Of a stretch of 64,000 bases of DNA, positions 27,094 through 35,873 are shown piece by piece. The DNA is from Thalassobacillus sp. CUG 92003. Lineage in GTDB: Bacteria > Bacillota > Bacilli > Bacillales > Halobacillaceae. Within the stretch, counting starts at the first letter, position 1. The number at the start of each line of letters is the position of its first letter. The notes under the pieces were generated by a model. That model searched no databases, was not told where the DNA came from, and saw only the letters and a program-made list of their open reading frames with translations. The stretch is taken from assembly GCF_013618635.1 (NCBI RefSeq), contig NZ_JABLSJ010000017.1, forward strand, positions 1-64,000. The letters run 5' to 3'. The position numbers were made by a program, and so were the translations under genes.

Positions 27094-27869
27094 CGTTCAT
27101 TCACCTCAGGGTGGTTATGTGACAACTGCTGTACCACGTGCCCGTATAAATGGTTTAAGTCTTCACTGTCAAATTCATTGTATTCTTGGGTATCTCCATG
27201 AAAATGCACCGTCTTATTGATACATGCCACATGGGTGGCATGTTCGGTGATCGTGCCGATATCATGACTCACCATAAGCAAGGTGATGCCTTTTTCTCGA
27301 TTAAGTTTTCTTAGGAGGTGGTAAAACTCAGCCACATGCTGCGCATCCACCCCGACTGTCGGTTCATCTAGAATTAACAGCTTCGGATCACTGACCAAAG
27401 CCCGTGCAATAAAGACACGCTGCTGCTGGCCCCCTGAAAGCTCTCCGATATTATAGTGAAGGTATGCTTCCATGTCCACGGTTTTCAAGGCTTCGATCGT
27501 CTTCTGCTTATGGTGTTTATGAAAAAACTTGAATGTGCCAATTTTAGAGACAAGACCCATTCTCACGACTTCAAGTACGGTCGCAGGAAAACCGGAATTA
27601 AAGCTGCTCGCTTTTTGGGAGACAAAACCGATATCCTGCCAACGCTTGAACTGGCGTAGTGGTTGGCCAAATAGCCGGACTTTCCCCTCCTCAGGCTTGA
27701 TAAGACCGAGCATCAGCTTGATTAAGGTTGATTTCCCAGAACCATTCGGCCCAACCAATCCAAGAAACTGCCCGGATTTTATCGTCATGTTGACATCTTT
27801 AACAGCATATTGCCGCTCATATTTATACGAAACGTTTTCAATTTCTACTAAGTTGTCTTCTTGCATCAT
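27090..27869 (-). CDS. znuC: Zinc ABC transporter ATPase
   Basis: A 259-residue ABC ATPase with Walker A GPNGSGKST, signature LSGGQQQR, Walker B LLILDEPTV and an H-loop in MVSHD. The start is one of two tandem ATG codons after GAGGTGAGGG. It is the first gene of the znuC-znuB-zur operon and lies behind a near-perfect Zur box. It powers zinc import with ZnuB and the separately transcribed ZnuA. Confidence 0.9.
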   Translation of the reverse strand: MMQEDNLVEIENVSYKYERQYAVKDVNMTIKSGQFLGLVGPNGSGKSTLIKLMLGLIKPEEGKVRLFGQPLRQFKRWQDIGFVSQKASSFNSGFPATVLEVVRMGLVSKIGTFKFFHKHHKQKTIEALKTVDMEAYLHYNIGELSGGQQQRVFIARALVSDPKLLILDEPTVGVDAQHVAEFYHLLRKLNREKGITLLMVSHDIGTITEHATHVACINKTVHFHGDTQEYNEFDSEDLNHLYGHVVQQLSHNHPEVNER

Positions 27870-27910
27870 TAATCCCTCACCTCGAATTATTCCATTGTCA
27901 ACAAAATAAT

Positions 27911-27925
27911 TCATAATCATTACGA
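27911..27925 (-). promoter_or_regulatory. Zur-like operator upstream of znuC
   Basis: TCATAATCATTACGA matches TCGTAATnATTACGA at 14 of 15 positions, about 42 nt before the znuC start. Confidence 0.75.
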
Positions 27926-28070
27926 TTTAAAATGGCACTTCCTATCATAAAGGACAACCCCTACAGAATCAAGAGATTAACCCAAAACAAAAACAAAACA
28001 AACAACCGACCGCACCAAAATGGCACGCCCGGCTCATTTCAAAATATCGATTTCGTACCAGGTACACGGT

Positions 28071-28775
28071 TCAAGATACGTGTTTGCTGAACTTGGTTTC
28101 GAGGTAGTCTTGCAGGGTTGAGAAGACTATGGTCATGGGCCAGTAGATCAAGGCTGCAAGGATATACATCGTCATGGTGTCTTGTGTCCGCCCTGCTACA
28201 ATTTGGGCTTGGTTAAATAATTCGGGAACGGATATCATTGCTGCGAGTGATGTAGCTTTCAACAGGTCCAAAAAGATGTTGCCTAGTGGGGGCACAGCAA
28301 TCCGCACAGCCTGGGGCAAGATGATCCGGCGAATGGTCTGCCAATAATTCATGCCGATCGCCTGGGCTGATTCCCACTGCCCTCTCGGCACGCTGCCCAT
28401 AGCAGCCCGATTGACTTCCGCAATATAGGCAGCACTATTCAAACCGAATCCCAGCACCGCGGCTAAACTTGCCTGAAGATAGATCCCTGAATAAGGCAGC
28501 CCCATATAAAGTATAAACAGAAAGACAAGGACGGGCGTTCCACGCATAAACGAAATGTACATGCGGGACGGCCACCGCAGTATGCGATGCTTGGAGCTGC
28601 GAGCCAAACTCAGAAAAAATCCTAAAAGGAGCCCGAGAGCCATGCCAACAATCGTAATCAAAAATGTATAAGGCACCCCTGTCAGCAGGAACGGGAGATT
28701 ATCCCAAGCCCGCTCGACATTGAACATTTTATCAATTTGTAGATTGTCGACTTCGAAATTGAATAGACCCCCCAC
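28071..28775 (-). CDS. Polar amino-acid ABC transporter permease (cystine type)
   Basis: A 234-residue permease of the HisM/GlnP family, with the EAA loop visible as AAYIAEVNRAAMGSVPRGQW-x-x-A and five or so helices. The GTG start directly follows the stop of the binding-protein gene. An alternative start further in cannot be excluded. Length and loop resemble TcyB/YxeN-type cystine permeases. The expected ATPase gene is not found downstream, where znuC begins with its own promoter. Confidence 0.8.
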   Translation of the reverse strand: MGGLFNFEVDNLQIDKMFNVERAWDNLPFLLTGVPYTFLITIVGMALGLLLGFFLSLARSSKHRILRWPSRMYISFMRGTPVLVFLFILYMGLPYSGIYLQASLAAVLGFGLNSAAYIAEVNRAAMGSVPRGQWESAQAIGMNYWQTIRRIILPQAVRIAVPPLGNIFLDLLKATSLAAMISVPELFNQAQIVAGRTQDTMTMYILAALIYWPMTIVFSTLQDYLETKFSKHVS

Positions 28776-29654
28776 TTACAATTCCAAACCTTCTATTTCC
28801 CGAATATCTTTTTCAGGTTTCTTGGAGGCATCTTTTCCGCCAAAGAATTCTTTCGATATCTCGGTCAGCGTCCCATCTTCTCTCATTTCCTGCAATGCTG
28901 CGTTGATTTCTTCCTGTAGTTTTGACGCATCCTTCGCCATCACGATTCCTGAATTCGTCGGATGGAACTGGAGGTCAGGATGCAATTTTACATTAATATT
29001 GGGCAGAGCTTTCAATGCTAATGATTGTAAATAATAATCGTTGATAATGGCATCAGTTCGGCCATTTTCCACATCCCGTAAGTATACATCATTCGTTACA
29101 TTGCCGTAAGAAACAATTTCAGCTCCAAAATGCTCTGCTATTTGAGCAAAAACAGTTGTAGCGCCTCCTCCGTGTTTCTTACCTTCTAAATCCTCAAGCT
29201 CCTCAATTCCAGACAAATCATCTTCACGCACAATCATCGTAGAATACGAATATTTATAAGGATCACTGAATGAAAATCTTTCCTGCCGGGATTCGGTAAT
29301 TTCCATATCATTGATAACGGCATCCACCCGTCCGTTTTCGATCGCTGAAAACAAACTATCTACCCCGAATTCTTCAAATGATAAATCTAAGTCAAGACGT
29401 TTCGCTACTTCCCGCATGACTTCCACGTCATAACCCGTCAATTCATTCGAATCCTCAGGATAATAAGAAGCGGGATACAGCGTGCCAGAAGTGCCTATCA
29501 CGATTTCCCCTTTTTCTTGCAGTTCTTCCCACTTAGAAGATTCATTTTCCTCTCCTGTATCAGAATTGTCGCCAGCGTTTTCGTTATCAGAACCACATGC
29601 CGCCAACATAATTGTCGATATGACCATCAAAATTACAATAAGACCGTTTCGCAA
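28776..29654 (-). CDS. Amino-acid ABC transporter substrate-binding lipoprotein
   Basis: A 292-residue family 3 solute-binding protein with lipobox LAAC at about residue 20 and a low-complexity acidic linker. Binding-pocket landmarks are E-I-V-I-G-T-S-G-T-L-Y-P, E-L-T-G-Y-D-V-E-V-M-R-E and DAVINDMEITESR-x-E-R. The pattern is like cystine or cysteine binders such as TcyA. The start is TTG after GGAGAGGAACA. It is co-transcribed with the permease that follows. Substrate by resemblance only. Confidence 0.8.
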   Translation of the reverse strand: MRNGLIVILMVISTIMLAACGSDNENAGDNSDTGEENESSKWEELQEKGEIVIGTSGTLYPASYYPEDSNELTGYDVEVMREVAKRLDLDLSFEEFGVDSLFSAIENGRVDAVINDMEITESRQERFSFSDPYKYSYSTMIVREDDLSGIEELEDLEGKKHGGGATTVFAQIAEHFGAEIVSYGNVTNDVYLRDVENGRTDAIINDYYLQSLALKALPNINVKLHPDLQFHPTNSGIVMAKDASKLQEEINAALQEMREDGTLTEISKEFFGGKDASKKPEKDIREIEGLEL

Positions 29655-29779
29655 TGTTCCTCTCCACCTTTCTTCTTAGTTAAGCACTCCTACAATATAG
29701 CAACGTCGCGTGCCTATTTCAAACGCTCCGCTCCAAAAAAGCAAGTTGAAAATTTTTGGCAAGACTCGATGAATTAATC

Positions 29780-29838
29780 TTGACTCCCTTGTTAATTGTG
29801 ATATTATAATAATATGTATTAAATTGTAATAATTATAA
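29780..29838 (+). promoter_or_regulatory. putative promoter with overlapping PerR/Fur-like box for the P1B-4 ATPase gene
   Basis: TTGACT, a 16-nt spacer and TATTAT (29780-29807; TATAAT also lies at 29805) precede TTGTAATAATTATAA at 29824-29838. The latter matches the PerR box TTATAATnATTATAA at 14 of 15 positions and sits where bound repressor would cover the start of transcription. Confidence 0.6.
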
Positions 29839-29927
29839 ATAATGCTTTTAGATTGAAAAAACACACTCACACATATCCTAATTGAATGTGGTTTTCATTC
29901 TCATTTACATGAAAGGAGTTGAGAAAA

Positions 29928-31856
29928 TTGACGACTGAAACCCGTTCTCTCCACCCCTCTTACCAAAACGAACCCTCTCCCTCTTCCTTCATGAACTGGG
30001 CAAACGTGAAAGAGCACGGTGAATTAGTTGCTGCTTTACTTAGTGGGTTCATCATATTGGCAGCATGGTTGTTCGAGGGATCGCTCCCTTCATCTTGGTT
30101 TACAGCCCTTCATATCGCTGCCTTTATTATTGGTGGTTTTGCCAAAGCCAAAGAAGGAATAGAGGCAACTTTAGAAGATCGTGAACTCAATGTAGAAATG
30201 CTGATGATCTTCGCAGCCATTGGATCAGCTCTGATCGGTTATTGGACAGAAGGGGCCATACTCATTTTCATCTTTGCGCTCAGTGGTGCCCTGGAAACCT
30301 ATACATCAAACAAAAGCCAGCGTGAAATCTCATCGCTTATGAGTCTTCAGCCTGAAGAAGCGTTAAGGATTCGCCAAAACACTGAAAGCGTGGTCCCTGT
30401 ATCTCAGCTTGTAATCGGAGATCACATATTAATCAAAGCGGGTGAGCGCGTCCCCGCCGATGGACGCATTGTAAAAGGTAGCACAAGTATTGATGAAAGT
30501 ACCATCACCGGAGAAGCCATGCCCGTCCATAAAAACAAGGAGGCAGACGTTTACGCCGGGACCGTTAATATAAACGGGAGCATTACTGTGGAAATGACGA
30601 AACCCTCCCATGAGTCCTTGTTTCAGAAAATAATCGAATTAGTACAATCCGCACAAAGTGAAAAATCGCCCTCCCAACTTTTTATCGAGCGGTTTGAAGG
30701 GACGTATGTAAAAGTTATCCTTGCGGTGGTGGCCGTGATGATGGTGCTCCCCCATTTTCTGTTTGGCTGGAGCTGGATGGACACGTTCTACCGGGCGATG
30801 ATTCTGCTTGTCGTCGCTTCCCCGTGTGCCCTGGTTGCGTCAATCATGCCGGCGACATTGTCGGCCATATCGACTGGAGCCAGGCAAGGCGTCTTATTTA
30901 AAGGCGGGATGCACCTGGAAAATTTAGCTCACGTACAAGCGATCGCATTCGACAAAACAGGCACCTTAACGAATGGTAAACCTGAAGTAACCGATAGCTA
31001 TTTTCGCAATGAGCACGAGACTGACGCAATCATATCGGTGATTCATGCCATCGAAAAACAGTCCAATCACCCGCTTGCTAAAGCCATTGTTGATTATACG
31101 TCCACACTGGACCTCCATAATGTCGAGGTCACAGATATGGATACTATCTCCGGTCAAGGTGTAACAGCTACTGTTAATGACCATACGTGGAAAATCGGTA
31201 AGCCGTCTTTTATCGGGAAGGATCAAGTCGATCAGTTCGAGGATAACCTGGCTACAAAGCTTGCTGAAGAGGGAAAAACCGTAGTAGTGGCTGCTGATGA
31301 GCACGGAGTAGCGGGTTTGATTGCGTTGAAAGATACAGTCCGAACAACAACAAAAGATGCCATCCAGTCATTACGCAAGTACGGGGTGTACACCATTATG
31401 CTGACTGGAGATAACGAGACGACCGCCCGGGCAATTGCTGCTGAAGCCGGCATCGATCATTACATCGCTGAGTGTCTGCCTGAAGAGAAAGTTACAGAAG
31501 TCAAACGCTTGAAAGATTCATTCGACAATGTGGCCATGGTCGGTGACGGGATTAATGACGCCCCCGCCCTGGCTACAGCAAACGTTGGGATTGCAATGGG
31601 TAAAGGAACTGATGTTGCTCTTGAAACAGCGGATATAGTTCTTATGAAAAATGATCTCCCGAAAATCGCCAAAGCCATTAAACTTTCTTATCGTATGAAC
31701 GCAGTCGTTAAGCAGAACGTCATCTTTTCAATCAGTGTGATCATGCTTTTAATCATCACCAATTTCCTTCAACTGCTCGATCTACCCCTTGGAGTCATCG
31801 GGCATGAAGGGAGCACCATACTTGTCATATTGAACGGTTTGCGACTTTTAAAATAA
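29928..31856 (+). CDS. pfeT: P1B-4-type metal-exporting ATPase (PfeT/ZosA-like)
   Basis: About 642 residues from a TTG spaced 9 nt after GAAAGGAG. It has no N-terminal heavy-metal-associated domain; its transmembrane metal motif is SPC (298-300), and HEGST occurs in the last helix near residue 626, the pair that defines P1B-4 ATPases. The actuator TGEA, phosphorylation motif DKTGT (Asp342), and GDGIND hinge are intact. B. subtilis PfeT (formerly ZosA) exports Fe2+ under PerR control, and a PerR-like box precedes this gene. Iron as substrate is inferred; cobalt or zinc are possible. Confidence 0.85.
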   Translation: MTTETRSLHPSYQNEPSPSSFMNWANVKEHGELVAALLSGFIILAAWLFEGSLPSSWFTALHIAAFIIGGFAKAKEGIEATLEDRELNVEMLMIFAAIGSALIGYWTEGAILIFIFALSGALETYTSNKSQREISSLMSLQPEEALRIRQNTESVVPVSQLVIGDHILIKAGERVPADGRIVKGSTSIDESTITGEAMPVHKNKEADVYAGTVNINGSITVEMTKPSHESLFQKIIELVQSAQSEKSPSQLFIERFEGTYVKVILAVVAVMMVLPHFLFGWSWMDTFYRAMILLVVASPCALVASIMPATLSAISTGARQGVLFKGGMHLENLAHVQAIAFDKTGTLTNGKPEVTDSYFRNEHETDAIISVIHAIEKQSNHPLAKAIVDYTSTLDLHNVEVTDMDTISGQGVTATVNDHTWKIGKPSFIGKDQVDQFEDNLATKLAEEGKTVVVAADEHGVAGLIALKDTVRTTTKDAIQSLRKYGVYTIMLTGDNETTARAIAAEAGIDHYIAECLPEEKVTEVKRLKDSFDNVAMVGDGINDAPALATANVGIAMGKGTDVALETADIVLMKNDLPKIAKAIKLSYRMNAVVKQNVIFSISVIMLLIITNFLQLLDLPLGVIGHEGSTILVILNGLRLLK

Positions 31857-31899
31857 AGTCTCTGTTAAAGTTTGTTGTTGATATTTGAAGCGGATATTT

Positions 31900-31957
31900 A
31901 TCTCGAAACGGAGTCTTTCGCTACAGGGTAGAATTCTGTAAGACTCGATTTCGAGAT
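31900..31957. repeat. long imperfect inverted repeat downstream of pfeT
   Basis: ATCTCGAAA pairs with TTTCGAGAT; inside it GAGTCTT pairs with AAGACTC and CTACAG with CTGTA. No T-run follows, so it is not a typical terminator. A second near-inverted pair (CCATATAGGC / GCCTATAGGG) lies at about 31982-32028. Confidence 0.5.
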
Positions 31958-32119
31958 GTTTGTAGGCGTGTAGGGCCGTTGCCATATAGGCTTCTCGATA
32001 TCACTTGGTTGCGCATCTGCCTATAGGGAACCGATAGCACATTTCATCACGCGTATGAAAGCTTGTTCCGTCAAAGCTTCCTGTTACGGAAAGTCGTTTC
32101 GAGCACCTTATGATTGTAT

Positions 32120-32244
32120 GGTGGATGGGAAAACGGTGAGACGCCTGTGGGAATAACATGAGCGGTGAGATCCCGCAAGGCGTAGCCTGAGGAAGCTCAC
32201 CCCATGCCCACGGAAAGCGATCCGTATTCCCACCCAGCATCCGC
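32120..32244. repeat. intergenic structured repeat, family B
   Basis: It contains GGTGAGACGCCTGTGGGAAT, GAGATCCCGCAAGGCGTAGC, GAGGAAGCTCACC and GCCCACGGAAAGCGATCCGT. GGGAAAACGG pairs with CCGTATTCCC at the ends and GGTGAG with CTCACC inside, giving a branched fold. The wording is similar to short repeats I have seen in many Bacillaceae intergenic regions. A decayed relative lies at 58862-58960. Confidence 0.55.
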
Positions 32245-32253
32245 ATACACAAC

Positions 32254-32292
32254 AAAGGGCTGGTTCATGAAGCTTATGAGCCAGCCCTTTTA
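32254..32292. terminator. terminator-like hairpin after the YihY-family gene
   Basis: AAAGGGCTGG pairs with CCAGCCCTTT; the T-tract is short on the minus side (TTTGTTG) and longer on the plus side (TTTTATTA). Confidence 0.65.
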
Positions 32293-33120
32293 TTAGTTTT
32301 GTATGCCTATACGCCGGCGACGCAAAATAGCATTTATTTCACCGCCGACTATAATAATGATTCCGGATAAGTAAAACCAAATCATCAGAACAATCACCCC
32401 TCCGAGACTTCCATACGTTCCGGAGAAGTTACCCAAATTGGAAACGTAAAAAGAAAATAACAGAGAGACCAATTGCCAACATACGGTAGCAAATATAGCA
32501 CCGCCTATTGTATCTTTGAACTTCACTTTCAGGTCGGGCGCAGTCATATACAAAAAGCTGAGTACAATCAAAAAAATCAAGGAAGAAATGACCCATCGTA
32601 ATGCATCCCATAACTGCGTGAATTCCTCGGAAACCCCGATAAATGAAAATAGAAAAACACCGATGGCTTTGCCGAAAACAGGTAACAGTAACGCGATGGC
32701 AATCACCATCACCATCGCGATCGTCAACACAATCGCGACCATTCTGCCAGCTACTAACGACCGTTTTTCTTCCACTTCATACGCCCGATTAAAGACACGA
32801 ATAATGGCGTTGACACCATTTGAAGCCGACCAAAGTGTTCCGATGATACCAATCGAGAGCAAGCCGGTATTCTTGTTATTAAGGACAGCCTGGATATTTT
32901 CTTCAATCATGCTGTATGTTTCCGATGGTGCGTACATTTGCAGAAAGCTGAGCACATTCTCCTCTGATAGCTGCAAATAACCGAGCAGCGTCACGAGGAA
33001 TATCATGAACGGAAACAGTGATAAAAGGAAAAAATACGCGAGCTGAGCGGCCATCCCCGCTACATCATCTGTGGAAAAACGGCGGAACAGCTCTTTTCCA
33101 AAATCAATGTACGGTTTCAT
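32293..33120 (-). CDS. YihY/BrkB-family membrane protein (YfkH-like)
   Basis: A 275-residue protein with six hydrophobic segments. Family marks are AAQLAYFFLLSLFPFMIFL near the N-terminus, LWSASNGVNAI in the middle and a C-terminal L-x-G-G-x-I-N-A-I-L. It belongs to the UPF0761 family, once annotated as ribonuclease BN. Its order with the next two genes matches B. subtilis yfkH-yfkI-yfkJ. The role is unknown; relatives are suspected membrane transporters or envelope factors. Confidence 0.8.
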   Translation of the reverse strand: MKPYIDFGKELFRRFSTDDVAGMAAQLAYFFLLSLFPFMIFLVTLLGYLQLSEENVLSFLQMYAPSETYSMIEENIQAVLNNKNTGLLSIGIIGTLWSASNGVNAIIRVFNRAYEVEEKRSLVAGRMVAIVLTIAMVMVIAIALLLPVFGKAIGVFLFSFIGVSEEFTQLWDALRWVISSLIFLIVLSFLYMTAPDLKVKFKDTIGGAIFATVCWQLVSLLFSFYVSNLGNFSGTYGSLGGVIVLMIWFYLSGIIIIVGGEINAILRRRRIGIQN

Positions 33121-33148
33121 GTATTCCCCCCTAAAATCAGGTCAACGT

Positions 33149-33478
33149 TTATGACACGTTTTGCTGCTCATCTATTTTTTTTACTTCTTGATCAACTTGA
33201 TTATCTAACTCGCTTACTTTATCGAGTAACTCCTCGAGCTTATTCAGTGCCCCAAGCGCATCTTCTGCACCAGAAGACAACCGTGAAATGACATCATCAT
33301 AATTTTGACGTAGATGATGAATGGCAAGAGACGGTTGAACGGCATAACTCCTGCATGCCACCCTTGCTGACTGGGACTTCGTTTTGACATATTGCCGCGT
33401 ATCATGATCCAATAACGTGGCAGCTCCTCCAACTATTGCTCCAATTAACATGCCTTTACATAAATTTTGCTTACCCAT
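33149..33478 (-). CDS. YtxH-like protein (YfkI position)
   Basis: A 109-residue protein beginning with a glycine-rich hydrophobic segment (LIGAIVGGAATLL) followed by a long helical region and a C-terminal coiled coil (LNKLEELLDKVSELDNQVDQ). This is the general look of YtxH-domain proteins, and its place between the yfkH- and yfkJ-like genes matches YfkI. The ATG overlaps the end of the phosphatase gene by 8 nt, with the ribosome binding site GGAGGAAT inside it. Function unknown. Confidence 0.7.
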   Translation of the reverse strand: MGKQNLCKGMLIGAIVGGAATLLDHDTRQYVKTKSQSARVACRSYAVQPSLAIHHLRQNYDDVISRLSSGAEDALGALNKLEELLDKVSELDNQVDQEVKKIDEQQNVS

Positions 33479-33962
33479 AGCTTATTCCTCCTTCAGATAA
33501 ATCATGCTCATGTTTAATTTTATTTAATAATTGCTGACACCCTTCGGAAACCAGGGAATAAACAGCATCAAATTTTCCGGTGAAGTATGGATCCGGTATA
33601 TCTTTATCGCCCACTTCTTCAACAAAATCAAGCAGCCTGCCGACAAATACATTCTCATCATCGCGGATCGATAATAAATCATCAATGTTTTTATTGTCCA
33701 TACCAATGATATATTGAAATTGATCCCAATCCGCTTCATTTACCTGTCGGGATAAAATACCTTCATGGGCAATACCATATTCGTCCAGTATTCTACGTGT
33801 CCCCTCATGCGGCAGATCTCCAACGTGCCAATGACCGATCCCTGCTGAATCCACCTTAATACGATCATTCAGGCCTTCTTTGGCAACAAGATCACGGAAA
33901 ATCGCTTCCGCCATCGGTGATCGACAAATATTACCTAAGCACACAAAAAGTACATGAATCAT
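33471..33962 (-). CDS. Low-molecular-weight protein tyrosine phosphatase (YfkJ-like)
   Basis: A 163-residue phosphatase. The catalytic P-loop C-L-G-N-I-C-R-S (Cys8, Arg14, Ser15) is intact, and the general acid Asp lies in D-I-P-D-P-Y-F. The start is the ATG six nt after GCGGGGG, not an ATG further upstream. It is the first of three minus-strand genes (phosphatase, YfkI-like, YfkH-like) with overlapping coding ends. Likely dephosphorylates Tyr- or Arg-phosphorylated proteins in the cytoplasm. Confidence 0.85.
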   Translation of the reverse strand: MIHVLFVCLGNICRSPMAEAIFRDLVAKEGLNDRIKVDSAGIGHWHVGDLPHEGTRRILDEYGIAHEGILSRQVNEADWDQFQYIIGMDNKNIDDLLSIRDDENVFVGRLLDFVEEVGDKDIPDPYFTGKFDAVYSLVSEGCQQLLNKIKHEHDLSEGGISYG

Positions 33963-34194
33963 CTTCATCCCCCGCTTTTTTACTTCACACATGAATTATA
34001 TAGTAAAATCGATATAAATTCATTATGTCACAGAAGCCCATGTCAGTTATTTTCCCCATCTTTAATCAGGTAAACCATTTAAAATAAGGGAATTCTTTTG
34101 GAAATTCGCTTGACATTCACCTATAATTTTCGGAATATTTTATATATAGTATTTTACACATACTGACTTCATTATTTTTGACAGGGGGATGATC

Positions 34195-35571
34195 ATGGAA
34201 GAAGAAGGCGCATTATTTAATTTTCTCGATTGGGCAAGCGGTGTCGTATGGGGCCCGGTATTATTAATTTTATTAGTAGGGACAGGCGTATACTTAACGA
34301 TTCGCCTCGGTTTTCTGCAATTCAAAACGTTGCCATACGCATTGAAGCTAGCTTTCACACCCGGTAAACAAGAAAATAAGTCTAAAGGAGATATTTCTCA
34401 CTACCAGGCGTTGACGACGGCTCTTGCAGCCACCATTGGAACAGGAAATATCGCTGGTGTTGCGACGGCGGTCTTTCTCGGCGGACCCGGAGCGGTCTTC
34501 TGGATGTGGATCACGGCTTTGTTCGGTATGGCCACGAAATATGCGGAGGCCATACTGGCAGTCAAATACCGCGTAACGGATAAAAACGGTCAGATGTCAG
34601 GCGGGCCTATGTATTACTTAGAACGAGGAATGAACCAGAAATGGCTTGGGGTATTATTTGCCATTTTCGGGGCTGTCGCTGCTTTCGGTATTGGTAACAT
34701 GGTGCAGTCGAATTCCGTAGCAGATGTCATGGATACCACATTCTCCGTGCCAACGTGGGTGACAGGCCTTATCCTTACGATAGGCGCAGGACTTGTCCTG
34801 CTTGGGGGTATTAAAAGTATTGGACGCGTTACAGCCTTCTTCGTACCGATCATGGCCGTATTTTATGTGATCGGCGGTCTTATTATCATCATCATGAACT
34901 TCAATTTGGTACCAGCGGCACTTGGCACCATTTTCACCGATGCTTTCACAGCCAATGCAGTTGGCGGGGGCTTACTAGGAACTGCCATTCGCTTCGGTGT
35001 GGCACGAGGCGTCTTCTCGAACGAAGCCGGACTTGGCTCTGCTCCCATTGCAGCAGCCGCCGCCCGTACCGATTACCCTGGGCGTCAAGCACTCGTGTCT
35101 ATGACGCAGGTGTTCATTGACACCATCGTGGTCTGTACAATTACAGGTGTAACCATCGTAATGGCCAATCAATATAGCGGAGATTTAGACGGGGCAGATT
35201 TAACCTCTTCCTCTTTTGAAGTCTTTTTAGGTGATATTGGCGCTTACATCGTTACATTAGGCTTAGTTTTCTTCGCCTTTTCCACCATTGTCGGCTGGTC
35301 CTACTATGGAGAGAAATGTTTCGGTTATCTAACGGGTGAACGAGCCATTCCATTGTACAAAGTCATTTTCGTTGGCTTCGTATTCTATGGTGCCATTGAA
35401 CAATTAGACATCGTCTGGAAATTCGCAGACGTCATGAACGGGCTTATGGCCTTCCCGAACTTGATCGGCTTATTATTCTTGTCCGGTGTCGTTGCTTCAG
35501 AAACGAAAAAATTCTTGGAAGTGGCTAAAAAGGAACGCCAGCAAGAAAGGGAACAACCGTATACATCTTAA
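34195..35571 (+). CDS. Sodium/alanine symporter, AGCS family
   Basis: A 458-residue secondary transporter with about ten membrane segments. Family marks: TTALAATIGTGNIAGVATA near residue 90, the G-G-P-M-Y-Y motif, V-F-S-N-E-A-G-L-G-S-A-P-I-A and the late FSTIVGWSYYGEKC. It imports alanine or glycine with Na+. AGGGGG with a 6-nt spacer supports ATG at 34195. TTGACA at 34110 may be the -35 of its promoter. A terminator follows at 35610. Confidence 0.88.
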   Translation: MEEEGALFNFLDWASGVVWGPVLLILLVGTGVYLTIRLGFLQFKTLPYALKLAFTPGKQENKSKGDISHYQALTTALAATIGTGNIAGVATAVFLGGPGAVFWMWITALFGMATKYAEAILAVKYRVTDKNGQMSGGPMYYLERGMNQKWLGVLFAIFGAVAAFGIGNMVQSNSVADVMDTTFSVPTWVTGLILTIGAGLVLLGGIKSIGRVTAFFVPIMAVFYVIGGLIIIIMNFNLVPAALGTIFTDAFTANAVGGGLLGTAIRFGVARGVFSNEAGLGSAPIAAAAARTDYPGRQALVSMTQVFIDTIVVCTITGVTIVMANQYSGDLDGADLTSSSFEVFLGDIGAYIVTLGLVFFAFSTIVGWSYYGEKCFGYLTGERAIPLYKVIFVGFVFYGAIEQLDIVWKFADVMNGLMAFPNLIGLLFLSGVVASETKKFLEVAKKERQQEREQPYTS

Positions 35572-35609
35572 CGATTTAGAATTCCGAACACTATAAATGA
35601 GCTTAATCA

Positions 35610-35648
35610 AGAACGCTTGGAGATTCAATGTCCAAGCGTTCTGTTTTC
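35610..35648 (+). terminator. intrinsic terminator of the AGCS symporter gene
   Basis: AGAACGCTTGGA pairs with TCCAAGCGTTCT, followed by GTTTTC. The AACGCTTGG / CCAAGCGTT core is the same as in the terminator at 11738-11771. Confidence 0.8.
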
Positions 35649-35775
35649 TATAGTGTGTTGGTAAAATTAATGAATGCCGTTCTTTCAGTAATGTTGTTAG
35701 GCTCCATTATATTTTCTTTCATCAGCGTGGAAAGCGAAGTGTTGTGACGGAGCGGTCATGGAACACCTCCCTGAA

Positions 35776-35813
35776 ACACAAAAATGCCGAGCATGCGGCA
35801 TTTTTGTGTTTTA
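35776..35813. terminator. perfect bidirectional terminator
   Basis: A 14-bp perfect stem ACACAAAAATGCCG / CGGCATTTTTGTGT with a six-base loop. It lies 61 bases after the stop of the GGDEF/EAL gene on the minus strand. Confidence 0.75.
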
Positions 35814-35873
35814 TTTAGTTTTCCAGCCTCAATACATTTGCGGCTATTGTTCAGCATCTCTACACCAGGAGCC

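Noticed and set aside
29881-29906. GAATGTGGTTTTCATTC inverted repeat as a CzrA/CadC-type operator
   Set aside because: Half-site spacing differs from known ArsR-family operators; the PerR-like box nearby explains the region better.
35661-35738. Short plus-strand hydrophobic frame of about 25 codons after the symporter gene
   Set aside because: No ribosome binding site and it lies beyond a terminator; too little support.
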